A stretch of 64,000 nucleotides of DNA from Rathayibacter iranicus NCPPB 2253 = VKM Ac-1602 (GTDB lineage Bacteria; Actinomycetota; Actinomycetes; Actinomycetales; Microbacteriaceae), in the NCBI RefSeq assembly GCF_003149025.1, contig NZ_QGDV01000013.1:24089-88088 (forward strand), written 5' to 3'. How positions within the stretch are numbered: the stretch's first letter is position 1; each line of letters begins with the position of its first letter. The notes beneath the pieces were generated by a model. That model saw nothing but the letters and a program-made list of their open reading frames with translations, was not told the origin of the DNA and ran no database searches. The position numbers were made by a program, and so were the translations under genes. This document shows positions 1 through 6,666 of the stretch, piece by piece.

Positions 1-16
1 GAAGGCGTCGGCGCAA

Positions 17-376
17 ATGGATGAGTACTCCGCGCACGGATCGGGATGGCCGTTCGAGCAGCGCGCGAGGGCTGTCACCGGCTCCGACGAGATGTACCTC
101 CTGTACCGACTTGCGTCACATCTCTCGCACGCTGGGGCCGGAGTGGTCGATCTGTCCACAGGAGAGCAACCCGACGCAGCGTTGCAGGTGGCGTTCATTC
201 CGTACGCGTCGCACGGTTCTGCCGCGGGATGGTTGACGGTGGCGACAGCACTCCTTCTTCGAGCACCTCTCGCGTGGGATCATGTCGTCGTCGGGCGGCC
301 CTTGGAGTCACAGCTGACACCGGTTGCCGAACGGCTCGGCGTGAGCAGCACCATCGTCCTCCCCGCGCCGCAGTGA
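17..376 (+). CDS. Hypothetical protein, possibly 5'-truncated by the window edge
   Basis: A 119-residue reading frame from an ATG at 17; the same frame stays open to the window start, so the true start may lie outside. The composition is normal for a coding high-GC gene, with a mildly hydrophobic stretch near residues 58-90 (FIPYASHGSAAGW, then LTVATALLL). No family is recognised and there is no catalytic motif. It is followed by about 600 bases with no convincing large gene and then the toxin-antitoxin cluster, so it may be the last gene of an upstream unit. Function unknown. Confidence 0.5.
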   Translation: MDEYSAHGSGWPFEQRARAVTGSDEMYLLYRLASHLSHAGAGVVDLSTGEQPDAALQVAFIPYASHGSAAGWLTVATALLLRAPLAWDHVVVGRPLESQLTPVAERLGVSSTIVLPAPQ

Positions 377-931
377 CAGCGCCTCGGGGCTGAGCATGCA
401 CCGAGGCCATTCATCCGATAAGCGGCGCCATGCCGGAGCGGGTGGCCGTCAGGAGTGCCCCGGAGAGGCATCCCGGAGGGCCATCCCGGAGAGGCGGAGC
501 GTTCTTGACGGTCGGCCGGTGCAGGCAAGAGTGGAGCGTCGGATGGACGGCCGGACCGTATCCGACGTGGTCGTCGTTGGTACGGGGAGGCCCCCGCGAG
601 CGGGGGCAGGATGCTCTAGCGGGGGCCTCGGTCGCGACGAGGGGCGTCGTCGCGCACGGTTACGCTACTTGGTCGGTCACGTTGCCCGGGCGTCGTGGCG
701 CACGATCTTTGGCGTGCCGTCGTTCACCTCGATGGTCTTCTTCGGCACAGTGAAGCCGGTGGCGCGAGCGGACGTCGATAACGTCGTCGTCGCCATCTCC
801 GGATATCCGGAGGCGTGCGCAGTGGCGAGTTCGCTTCAGTGAATCGTTGCCCAAAGAGAGAGCCGACCCGTTGCATTCCCGTCCCGCCGCTCGCGACCCG
901 GCCGGATGAGCGAGTCGAGCGCGGTAAGCGT
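377..931. other. Gene-poor spacer
   Basis: No convincing long gene is present. A GC-rich hairpin made of CCCCCGC and GCGGGGG arms lies near 591-608, with further G-rich sequence to about 640. It could terminate the small minus-strand frame listed separately. Overlapping long frames here have arginine-rich compositions typical of out-of-frame GC-rich DNA. Confidence 0.4.
677..796 (-). CDS. Possible 39-residue peptide or gene remnant
   Basis: A minus-strand frame beginning with ATG encodes 39 residues and ends TIEVNDGTPKIVRHDARAT. The composition (Thr-rich start, balanced charge, beta-like TGFTVPKKTIEV) looks more protein-like than the overlapping plus-strand frames. A stop lies shortly upstream in frame, so it is either a genuine micropeptide or the tail of a lost gene. 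The GC-rich hairpin near 591-608 would sit downstream as a terminator. No homologue is recognised and no clear ribosome binding site is seen. Confidence 0.25.
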   Translation of the reverse strand: MATTTLSTSARATGFTVPKKTIEVNDGTPKIVRHDARAT

Positions 932-971
932 GTCTATGCCGCTAGACAGTTGCGTGTCTAGCGACATAGAC
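932..971. promoter_or_regulatory. Palindromic operator upstream of hicAB
   Basis: Two 17-bp arms (GTCTATGCCGCTAGACA at 932-948 and its near-perfect complement at 955-971, one mismatch) flank a 6-bp centre. The palindrome ends 7 bases before the GTG start of the hicA-like gene. HicB-type antitoxins with a C-terminal helix-turn-helix are known to bind palindromes over their own promoter, so this is read as the autoregulatory operator. The position and symmetry are seen; binding is inferred. Confidence 0.7.
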
Positions 972-978
972 TTACCAT

Positions 979-1236
979 GTGGTGAACGGGACGCGGACGG
1001 CGATGCAGGTGTTGAAAGCGATCCGGACGAACGCGCGACAGCACGGTTGGTCCGTTGAGCAGTTGCCCAAGCGCGGTAAGGGGTCGCACACGATCTGGGT
1101 GGTCGTGGACGAGAACGGCAACCAGCTGGCTCGGGTGGCGTTGACCGGGTACTCCGGGCAGATGTCGCAGACGGTGACGCGGTCCAACGAAGCGGCGCTG
1201 GAAGAGATCTTCGGGAAGGGATGGCTAGACAAATGA
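979..1236 (+). CDS. hicA: HicA-like mRNA interferase toxin
   Basis: 85 residues, the usual size of HicA toxins, which cleave mRNA and are neutralised by HicB. The central motif RGKGSHTIWVV (about residues 31-41) contains the G-S-H segment typical of the HicA double-stranded-RNA-binding-like fold, where the His is catalytic. The start is uncertain: GTG at 979 lies just after the operator, and an ATG at 1003 would give a more standard HicA N-terminus (MQVLKAI). The stop TGA overlaps the ATG of the next gene (ATGA), so toxin and antitoxin are translationally coupled in the usual hicA-hicB order. Confidence 0.75.
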   Translation: MVNGTRTAMQVLKAIRTNARQHGWSVEQLPKRGKGSHTIWVVVDENGNQLARVALTGYSGQMSQTVTRSNEAALEEIFGKGWLDK

Positions 1237-1610
1237 ACTATCACGTGACGGTGACCCGAGAGAAGCCGTTCTGGGTCGCGGAGGTTGAGGGGCTGCCGGG
1301 CGGTGCGACGGAGACGCGCGCCCTCGCTGATATCGACGGGGAGGTTCGGGACTTGATCTCCGGCCTCGCGGATGTCGACGAAGAAGAGATCTCGTTGACG
1401 TGGGACTACTCCCACGCGTTCCCCGAGGGCGTCGCGACTGCACTGACGGAGATGCTCCAGGCTCGTGAGGCTCTGGTGCAGACCCGCAGCGCGTACGAGC
1501 GGCTGCAGCACGACGCCGTCGTCGGGATCCGTGAGCAAGGGATCTCCGTTCGTGACGCGGCGGTCCTGGTGCAGCTCTCCCATCAGCGGGTCGCTCAGAT
1601 CGCCTCCTGA
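1233..1610 (+). CDS. hicB: HicB-like antitoxin with C-terminal HTH
   Basis: About 125 residues when started at the ATG at 1233, which overlaps the hicA stop (ATGA); an in-frame ATG at 1221 inside hicA is less likely. The N-terminal half (MNYHVTVTREKPFWVAEVEG) matches the HicB partial RNase H-like fold. The C-terminal part (about residues 80-125, ending VRDAAVLVQLSHQRVAQIAS) is a helix-turn-helix of the kind used by HicB for DNA binding. It should neutralise HicA and repress the operon through the palindrome at 932-971. The frame continues past the single TGA at 1608 directly into remnants of a second hicA. Confidence 0.75.
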   Translation: MNYHVTVTREKPFWVAEVEGLPGGATETRALADIDGEVRDLISGLADVDEEEISLTWDYSHAFPEGVATALTEMLQAREALVQTRSAYERLQHDAVVGIREQGISVRDAAVLVQLSHQRVAQIAS

Positions 1611-1784
1611 CACGGCCTGGGTCAGAGCTGCGGGTTTCGCGTCCCGTCGGGGAAGGGCGTCCACGAGGTGTGGTCGCGCAGCGGCAAGTATCACGTGGTC
1701 ATCACGCAGACCCGGGACGTGTCGCCGGGGCTCGCGCGTAAGGCGTTGAACGCGATCGAGGCGGCAGCAGAAGACAAGCGATGA
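1611..1784 (+). pseudogene. 5'-truncated second hicA-like toxin remnant
   Basis: Downstream of hicB and in the same reading frame, separated by one TGA, the sequence encodes GFRVPSGKGVHEVW then SGKYHVVITQTRDVSPGLARKAL and ends AAAEDKR. This is the conserved core and C-terminus of a HicA-like protein without its N-terminus or a start codon. Its stop overlaps an ATG (ATGA at 1781-1784), as in the intact pair. The arrangement suggests unequal recombination between tandem hicAB copies. It is unlikely to be expressed as a functional toxin. Confidence 0.6.
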
Positions 1785-2179
1785 ACATCACGGTCACCGC
1801 GCATCACTGGGAGCACGGCTGAGAGCTGTGGATCGATGGGGAGGCTGCGACCCAGGTGGCCACGCTCGACAAGGCCGTGCAGCAGGTACGCGACTATCTC
1901 GACACTGTCGATCCAAGCGTCGACCACGGCAAGTGGGACGTGACTGTCGTCCCGGAGATCGGTTCCCTCGGCGCTGAAATCATTGAGGCGCGACGAGCGA
2001 CCGCGGAGGCTGTGCAGGCGTCCGTTGCCGCCGCCCGGGCGCATATCGCCGCCGCACACCGGCTGCGTGAAGCCGGGTACTCCGTCACCGACTCCTCGGC
2101 GATCCTCGGCGTCGCCCGGGGCCGCGTGGCGCAACTCACCGGCAGTTCGACGCGTTCGAGCGCCGTGATCGGGACATGA
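1781..2179 (+). pseudogene. Second hicB-like antitoxin gene with in-frame TGA
   Basis: The frame starts at the ATG at 1781 (ATGA overlap with the truncated hicA), reads MNITVTAHHWEHG, meets TGA at 1820-1822, then continues ELWIDGEAATQVATLDKAV through an HTH-like tail ending GVARGRVAQL. By alignment with the upstream hicB (PFWVAEVEG) the stop sits where Trp or a similar residue is expected; TGG to TGA is one transition. The last codons after VAQL are read out of frame from a segment shared with the fic gene, so the native C-terminus is also lost. A shorter internal start at the GTG at 1856 is possible. Confidence 0.6.
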
Positions 2180-2310
2180 GGAGTGGAGGACCCACTCTCG
2201 GCACGAACGCCCCCATCGTCGTCACCGACACCGTGGCCGGTTCCTGGAGCGGCTTCCGCCCCGATAAGATCGACCAACTCAAGACCGCCGTGTTGACGGG
2301 CGTGAGATAA
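2176..2310 (+). CDS. Short ORF, chimeric remnant
   Basis: A 44-residue frame from an ATG overlapping the preceding stop (ATGA). It contains APIVVTDTVAGSWSGFRPDKI and looks like the tail of a real protein. In the same frame, upstream sequence encodes FDAFERRDRDM, which also occurs in the fic gene at 3257-3290. No family is recognised for the SGFRPDKI part. It is most likely a fragment left by recombination in this toxin-antitoxin cluster. Confidence 0.3.
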   Translation: MRSGGPTLGTNAPIVVTDTVAGSWSGFRPDKIDQLKTAVLTGVR

Positions 2311-2400
2311 CGTTCGAGCGGCCCTTCCCTGGCCCGAAGGCGTCGGGCCTGCCAAGGGCCGCGGTCGGTAGAATCGGAGCCGACCGAGCAGGGAGTCACC

Positions 2401-2610
2401 ATGGGCATCAAGACCGAGCACGATACCGGCCGGAAGCTCGACGTCGAGCAGGAGATGGCGTTGATCGAGAAGGGCCAGCAGCTCGCCGGTCACTTCCCTG
2501 ACGCGGAAGCTCTTGGCCGCGCTCGACGCCTCCTGGAGGGGACGCTGTCTTTGGAGGATGCACGCGCGGAGGTCGCCTCGAAGCACGGATTTCCGCTCCG
2601 CCAGCGCTGA
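2401..2610 (+). CDS. VbhA-family antitoxin for Fic toxin
   Basis: 69 residues, ATG preceded by an AGGGAG ribosome binding site. The pattern of two helices (ALIEKGQQLAGHFPDAEAL, then ARRLLEGTLSLEDARAEV) matches the small VbhA/FicA antitoxins that cap the ATP site of Fic AMP-transferases. In the family the first helix carries an (S/T)xxxE(G/N) motif whose Glu blocks ATP. The aligned position here reads GQQLAG (residues 25-30), so the inhibitory Glu appears to be Ala. It sits 25 bases upstream of the fic gene, as expected for a ficA-ficT pair. Confidence 0.65.
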   Translation: MGIKTEHDTGRKLDVEQEMALIEKGQQLAGHFPDAEALGRARRLLEGTLSLEDARAEVASKHGFPLRQR

Positions 2611-2635
2611 GCTCCGGCGTCCTGCGAGTGAGTGG

Positions 2636-3415
2636 ATGAGTGTCGACGACAAGTACACCTACCCAGATAGCGGCGGGGTGCTGATCAACGCTGCCGGGAT
2701 CCGCGATCAGCGTCGGCTTGACGAGGCGATGAACGACGTCGTGTCGATCACGATGGCTGAGGTCCGCGCCGAGCGTGTCCCTGACCGGCCCGGCTACGAG
2801 TACCTGCGCAGCGTCCACGAGCGCATGTTTGGCGATCTGGTGCCTGACATAGCGGGACGCATCCGCGACGTCGATGTCCAGGCCACCGGGACCGGGATCC
2901 CGTACTGCCGCCCTGAGTACATCGTCGCGAACCTCTCGACGTTGTTTGGGAAGCTCGAGCGGGAGGACTTCCTCGCCGGACTGGACGCGGATGCGTTCGC
3001 GGATCGGCTGGCTGATCGGTGGGGGGAGCTGTCAGCGATCCACCCTTACCGCGACGGGAACACCAGATCGCAGAGCACCTAGGCGTCCGCGCTCGCTGAG
3101 CGTGCTGGGCACCCGATCGACTGGAAAAGCGTCGATGTCGACGAGCTCCGCACAACACGGCTGCAGGCCGTCGCTGGCAACGACCGCCCCCTCGCTGACT
3201 ACCTCCGCGCGCACCTCGTCGAGTCTGAGCGCGACACCAGAGCCGGTAAGAGTGAATTCGACGGGTTCGAGCGCCGTGATCGGGACATGATGCGCGCCGC
3301 TGGCATGGACCCCGATGCCTGGCGCGGCGAACACTTCGGCGCACGTCCATCGCAGGCGGAGCAGTGGCTCTCTTTGCCGGAGCAGGCCCTCGGAAGCGAC
3401 GGCCTGGAACGATGA
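2636..3415 (+). pseudogene. Fic-domain AMP-transferase toxin interrupted by TAG
   Basis: The ATG at 2636 opens a Fic protein; the typical preamble (PDSGGVLINAAGI, then VPDRPGYEYLRSVHERMFGD) leads to the active-site loop HPYRDGNTRSQ (consensus HPFx(D/E)GN(G/T)R; His is the general base). TAG at 3080-3082 stops translation at 148 codons, just after the motif. The same frame continues ASALAERAGHPIDW and onward to TGA at 3413, 259 codons in all, giving the helices that normally follow the active site. The family is clear. A single base change would restore the frame, so this is a recently inactivated gene, a read-through case or a sequence error. Confidence 0.7.
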
Positions 3416-3534
3416 GCGGCCCCGTGCCGGTCAGCGCGCACGAACGGTTCTACGTCGACTCCGGCGCTGCGCAGCCCCCAACCATCGACGTCAGAACTTC
3501 CGGACTGAGGCTCAGGGGACCGATACGGTCATAA
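3412..3534 (+). CDS. 40-residue ORF coupled to fic
   Basis: The ATG at 3412 overlaps the fic stop (ATGA), which suggests a translationally coupled downstream gene. The start MSGPVPVSAHERFYVDSGAA looks like a real N-terminus, but the frame stops after 40 residues, immediately before the channel gene. It is probably the 5' stub of a gene lost by deletion. No family is recognised. Confidence 0.35.
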   Translation: MSGPVPVSAHERFYVDSGAAQPPTIDVRTSGLRLRGPIRS

Positions 3535-3535
3535 C

Positions 3536-4309
3536 GTGAAACAAAAGCGCTGGCAGAAGATAACAGAGTGGCCTTTGACAATGGCTGCGGTAATCTTCCT
3601 CATCGCGTACTCCTGGGAAGTCCTGGGCCGCCTCACCGGGACAGCCGCTGCACTAGCCGAGGCCGTAATCACCATCACGTGGGTGCTCTTCTTCCTGGAC
3701 TACCTGATCACTGTGCTCCTCGCCGAACGACGAGGGCGCTGGTTTATTACGCACCTGTTCGACTTCATCGTGGTGGCGCTGCCCATACTCCGACCACTCC
3801 GACTCCTTCGCTTGGTGACCCTGGTGTCAATCCTGCAGCGCCGGGCGGGCGCCGCGTTCCGAGGCCGGGTCATTCTTTTCGCAGCATCAAGCACCGCGCT
3901 TCTCGTCTTCGTCGCTTCCTTGGCGATGCTCGACGCTGAGCGGGAGTCACCTGGGGCTCTCATCACGACTTTTCCCCAAGCCCTCTGGTGGGCGTTCGTC
4001 ACGATCACCACGGTCGGGTATGGCGACCTCTACCCCGTCACCGGAACCGGAAGATTCATCGCAGCCGGCATCATGCTGGGTGGAATTGCGCTCATCGGTG
4101 TCGTCACCGCGACCCTCGCCACCTACATCGTGGAGCGAGTCACGCAACACGATGAGCACTCCGAATCGCGAACTCACGAACAAGTGCGAGCTCTTGCTGA
4201 CGAGATCCGCCAGCTGCGCGCAGAGCTGCGCGAGCACGCTGAAACGACGCCTATCTGTGGGGAGACCGGAACAACGGTGCCAGACGAGGGGGCGCCCGGG
4301 TATCGGTAG
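3536..4309 (+). CDS. Voltage-gated-type potassium channel
   Basis: 257 residues with six-transmembrane architecture: S1 about 14-30, S2 40-62, S3 70-85, an Arg-rich S4 (RPLRLLRLVTLV, 86-97), S5 111-132, pore loop, and S6 173-198. The K+ selectivity filter TTVGYGD is at residues 158-164. The hydrophilic tail (about 199-257), rich in Glu, Arg and Gln, is predicted to be helical or coiled-coil and could tetramerise the channel. The start is the GTG at 3536, two bases after the preceding small ORF stops. Expected role: K+ flux across the plasma membrane. No RCK/TrkA nucleotide-binding domain is present. Confidence 0.88.
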   Translation: MKQKRWQKITEWPLTMAAVIFLIAYSWEVLGRLTGTAAALAEAVITITWVLFFLDYLITVLLAERRGRWFITHLFDFIVVALPILRPLRLLRLVTLVSILQRRAGAAFRGRVILFAASSTALLVFVASLAMLDAERESPGALITTFPQALWWAFVTITTVGYGDLYPVTGTGRFIAAGIMLGGIALIGVVTATLATYIVERVTQHDEHSESRTHEQVRALADEIRQLRAELREHAETTPICGETGTTVPDEGAPGYR

Positions 4310-4348
4310 GACTAATTGGAACCGGTCGGTGTCCCTTCGCGTCAGACT

Positions 4349-4876
4349 ATGCACATGACAGCGCCAAACCGGTATGCACCCTCCCCCTTCATCGCAGCCG
4401 GTCTGCTCGCGACGTCGGTGCTCACCGTCCTTCACCTGATCGAGGTGTACGTCCTGACCGCTCACAGTCAGGATCGGGAAGGGACCGGGCAGGACCCAGC
4501 GGGAACGGTCGCCTTCTTTGCGCTCTACCTCATCCCGTCCGCCCTGGTCGAAGGAGTGCTTGTCGGTCTCGCCTCCTTCGCTGTCGCCCGGCTCCTCGGG
4601 CGTGTCGGCCGCGTCCCTCGGCGCTGGATCCCACCGCTGTCGGGGATCGCCGCGACAGTCACCGCCCTCGGTCTCATCGTCGTCCCACTCGTCGGATTGG
4701 CCACCGGCGGCCTCATCCAGGTGGGCGCAGGAATCGTCATCCTCGTCACCGGCGAGCCCGGGAGCGGGTCGGCGAACCTGATCGCAGCACTCGCCCTCGC
4801 CCTCCTCCTCTACGTCGGAGCTTTCACGGTCGGGGCCTCTCGGAGCAACGCCGTGACGAACTCCGACGCCCGGTAA
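4349..4876 (+). CDS. Four-helix membrane protein of unknown function
   Basis: About 175 residues from the ATG at 4349 (alternative ATG at 4355; an upstream TTG at 4316 is less likely). There are four hydrophobic segments: near residues 15-37, 55-80, 95-125 and 140-165. A polar loop (HSQDREGTGQDP) follows the first helix. No catalytic or family motif is recognised. It lies 40 bases downstream of the potassium channel on the same strand and could be co-transcribed with it, but a functional link is only a guess. Confidence 0.6.
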   Translation: MHMTAPNRYAPSPFIAAGLLATSVLTVLHLIEVYVLTAHSQDREGTGQDPAGTVAFFALYLIPSALVEGVLVGLASFAVARLLGRVGRVPRRWIPPLSGIAATVTALGLIVVPLVGLATGGLIQVGAGIVILVTGEPGSGSANLIAALALALLLYVGAFTVGASRSNAVTNSDAR

Positions 4877-4932
4877 CGTGCGCACCCCTGGTCAGCGGGA
4901 CGACAAGCCGGAGGCGCGTCGTCCGGCATCCT

Positions 4933-5103
4933 TCACCGGTGCCGCCGCCTGCCCATCCTCCAGACGATCGCGCCCGCGACGAGCACCGCGCCGAGGAGAC
5001 CGAGAATGTGGAGGACCAGAGAGGCCGCCCCGTTCTCGGGGAGCAGGAAGCCGTACGGTACCCACCCATCGGTTGCCCCACGGAGAAGAACGACGTGCAG
5101 CAA
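4933..5103 (-). CDS. Small membrane protein or membrane-protein tail
   Basis: A minus-strand frame of 56 residues from a TTG at 5103 encodes a short start, a polar segment (TDGWVPYGFLLPENG) and one strong transmembrane helix (VLHILGLLGAVLVAGAIVW) with a positive tail RMGRRRHR. The membrane signature is much better than that of overlapping frames. Sequence further upstream on the minus strand (about 5120-5200) shows protein-like composition in another frame, so this may be the end of a frameshifted gene. The rest of 4877-5327 shows nothing convincing. Confidence 0.35.
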   Translation of the reverse strand: MLHVVLLRGATDGWVPYGFLLPENGAASLVLHILGLLGAVLVAGAIVWRMGRRRHR

Positions 5104-5327
5104 GACGCTGACCCGGCGCGATGACGGTCAGCGTGCGAGACGTTCTCCGCATTGATGTCGAGACGCACGACGAGCTGCGCAGGATCGCATGACCCAGACG
5201 AAGCGAATCGGGATGACAGGCAGCGCTGCCGCACGACGATCCGCTCAGCCATTCGTCTCAGACCGTGCCGCCTCCAATTCGTTGCCCTCAACAACAAACC
5301 CGGCGCCGTACCCGACAGAATAGGCTC

Positions 5328-6584
5328 ATGACCTCACGGAGCAACTGGGCAGGCACCTACGAATACCGCGCCGCCGACATCCTCGAGCCGGAGTCGATCG
5401 AGGAGGTGCAACGCCTCGTCCTCGAGAACGACCGCGTCCGCGCGCTCGGCAGCCGCCACTCCTTCAACTCGCTGCCCGACACCCCCGGAACCCTGCTGCA
5501 CCTCGGCCGCCTCGCCTCCGACCCGGTGATCGACGCCGACGCGAACACCGTCACGGTCTCAGGCGCCACCCGCTACGGCGTCGTCGCCTCGCACCTGCAC
5601 AGCAATGGCTACGCCCTGCACAACCTGGGCTCCCTCCCGCACATCTCGGTCGCCGGCGCGATCTCGACGGGCACCCACGGCTCGGGCGACCGCAACGCCA
5701 ACCTCTCCTCCGCCGTTTCAGCCCTCGAACTCGTCACCGCCGACGGCTCCCTGCGCACCATCCGCCGCGGTGAGCCCGGCTTCGAGGGCGTGGTCGTCGG
5801 ACTCGGCGCCTTCGGCATCGTCACCCGGGTAACCCTCGATATCCAGCCGACCTTCGACGTACGCCAGGACGCGTTCGTGGACCTGTCCTGGGAGCGCGTG
5901 CTCGATGACTTCGACGCGATCACCTCCTCCGCCTACAGCGTGAGCCTGATGACGCACTGGTCGAGCCCGACCGTCGAGCAGCTGTGGCTGAAGACCAAGG
6001 TCGCCGTCGGCTCCGTCGCCGAGGTCGACGCGACGCACCTGGGTGCTGTCGCCGCCTCCGCGAGCCTGTTCGCCGTGTCGGAGGGGGTCGATTCGAACCT
6101 CAACCCGTTCGGCGGCGTGGTCGGGCCGTGGTCCGAGCGCCTCCCGCACTTCCGCCTCGACCGCGAGCCGAGCGCGGGAGATGAGATCCAGAGCGAGTAC
6201 ATGGTGCCGCGGGCCAACATCCGCGAGGCCATCGTGGCGCTGCGTGCGATCGGCGAGCGGATCGACGACGTGCTGCTCATCACGGAGTTGCGCACGATGG
6301 CGGGCGACGACCAGTGGCTCTCGCCCGCGCAGGGCCGCGAGAGTGTCGGCGTGCACTTTACGTTTGCAAAGGACCGCGCCGGCGTCGACGCCGTACTGCC
6401 CGCGGTCGAGGGCGCGCTGCTCCCGCTCGGCGCTCGCCCGCACTGGGGCAAGCACTTCCTCGCCGGAGCCGGCGAGATCGCCCCGCTCTACCCGCACCTC
6501 GCCGACTGGCGCGCCCTCCGCTCCGAGTGGGACCCCTCGGGCCGCTTCGCGAGCGACTTCCTCCAAGCCCGCCTCCTCGGCTAA
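5328..6584 (+). CDS. aldO: FAD-linked alditol oxidase
   Basis: 418 residues from the ATG at 5328. It resembles actinobacterial alditol/xylitol oxidases of the vanillyl-alcohol-oxidase superfamily, which oxidise the C1 hydroxyl of sugar alcohols with O2 and release H2O2. The FAD-binding PCMH domain occupies the first half. GSRHSFN (residues 41-47) contains the His (44) expected to carry covalent FAD, followed by the flavin-contact loop ISTGTHGSGDRN. The C-terminal cap/substrate domain ends HWGKHFLAGAGEIAPLYPH then WDPSGRFASDFL, both typical of AldO. A convergent hairpin (6595-6650) follows the stop. Exact substrate specificity cannot be read from sequence. Confidence 0.85.
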   Translation: MTSRSNWAGTYEYRAADILEPESIEEVQRLVLENDRVRALGSRHSFNSLPDTPGTLLHLGRLASDPVIDADANTVTVSGATRYGVVASHLHSNGYALHNLGSLPHISVAGAISTGTHGSGDRNANLSSAVSALELVTADGSLRTIRRGEPGFEGVVVGLGAFGIVTRVTLDIQPTFDVRQDAFVDLSWERVLDDFDAITSSAYSVSLMTHWSSPTVEQLWLKTKVAVGSVAEVDATHLGAVAASASLFAVSEGVDSNLNPFGGVVGPWSERLPHFRLDREPSAGDEIQSEYMVPRANIREAIVALRAIGERIDDVLLITELRTMAGDDQWLSPAQGRESVGVHFTFAKDRAGVDAVLPAVEGALLPLGARPHWGKHFLAGAGEIAPLYPHLADWRALRSEWDPSGRFASDFLQARLLG

Positions 6585-6594
6585 GCCTGCCCCC

Positions 6595-6650
6595 AACCCC
6601 GGTCCGTTGAGGGAACCAGTTAGTGGAGGCTCCCTGAACGGTCCGGGGTT
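6595..6650. terminator. Bidirectional hairpin, family-2 repeat copy
   Basis: Two 20-bp arms (AACCCCGGTCCGTTGAGGGA at 6595-6614 and its complement at 6631-6650, two mismatches) enclose a 16-base loop. It sits between the convergent aldO and kynureninase genes, the right place for a shared terminator. The right arm plus flank contains the core AACGGTCCGGGGTTCCCCCG, also found near 16215, 18897 and 25581. Confidence 0.65.
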
Positions 6651-6666
6651 CCCCCGGCGGGACGAG

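Noticed and set aside
396..842. 148-codon plus-strand gene
   Set aside because: Arg/Gly-rich composition with no ribosome binding site; only the short minus-strand frame at 677-796 looks protein-like.
1820..1822. Selenocysteine or recoding at the hicB2 TGA
   Set aside because: No Cys homologue at this position, no visible downstream structure, and other decay signs in the same gene.
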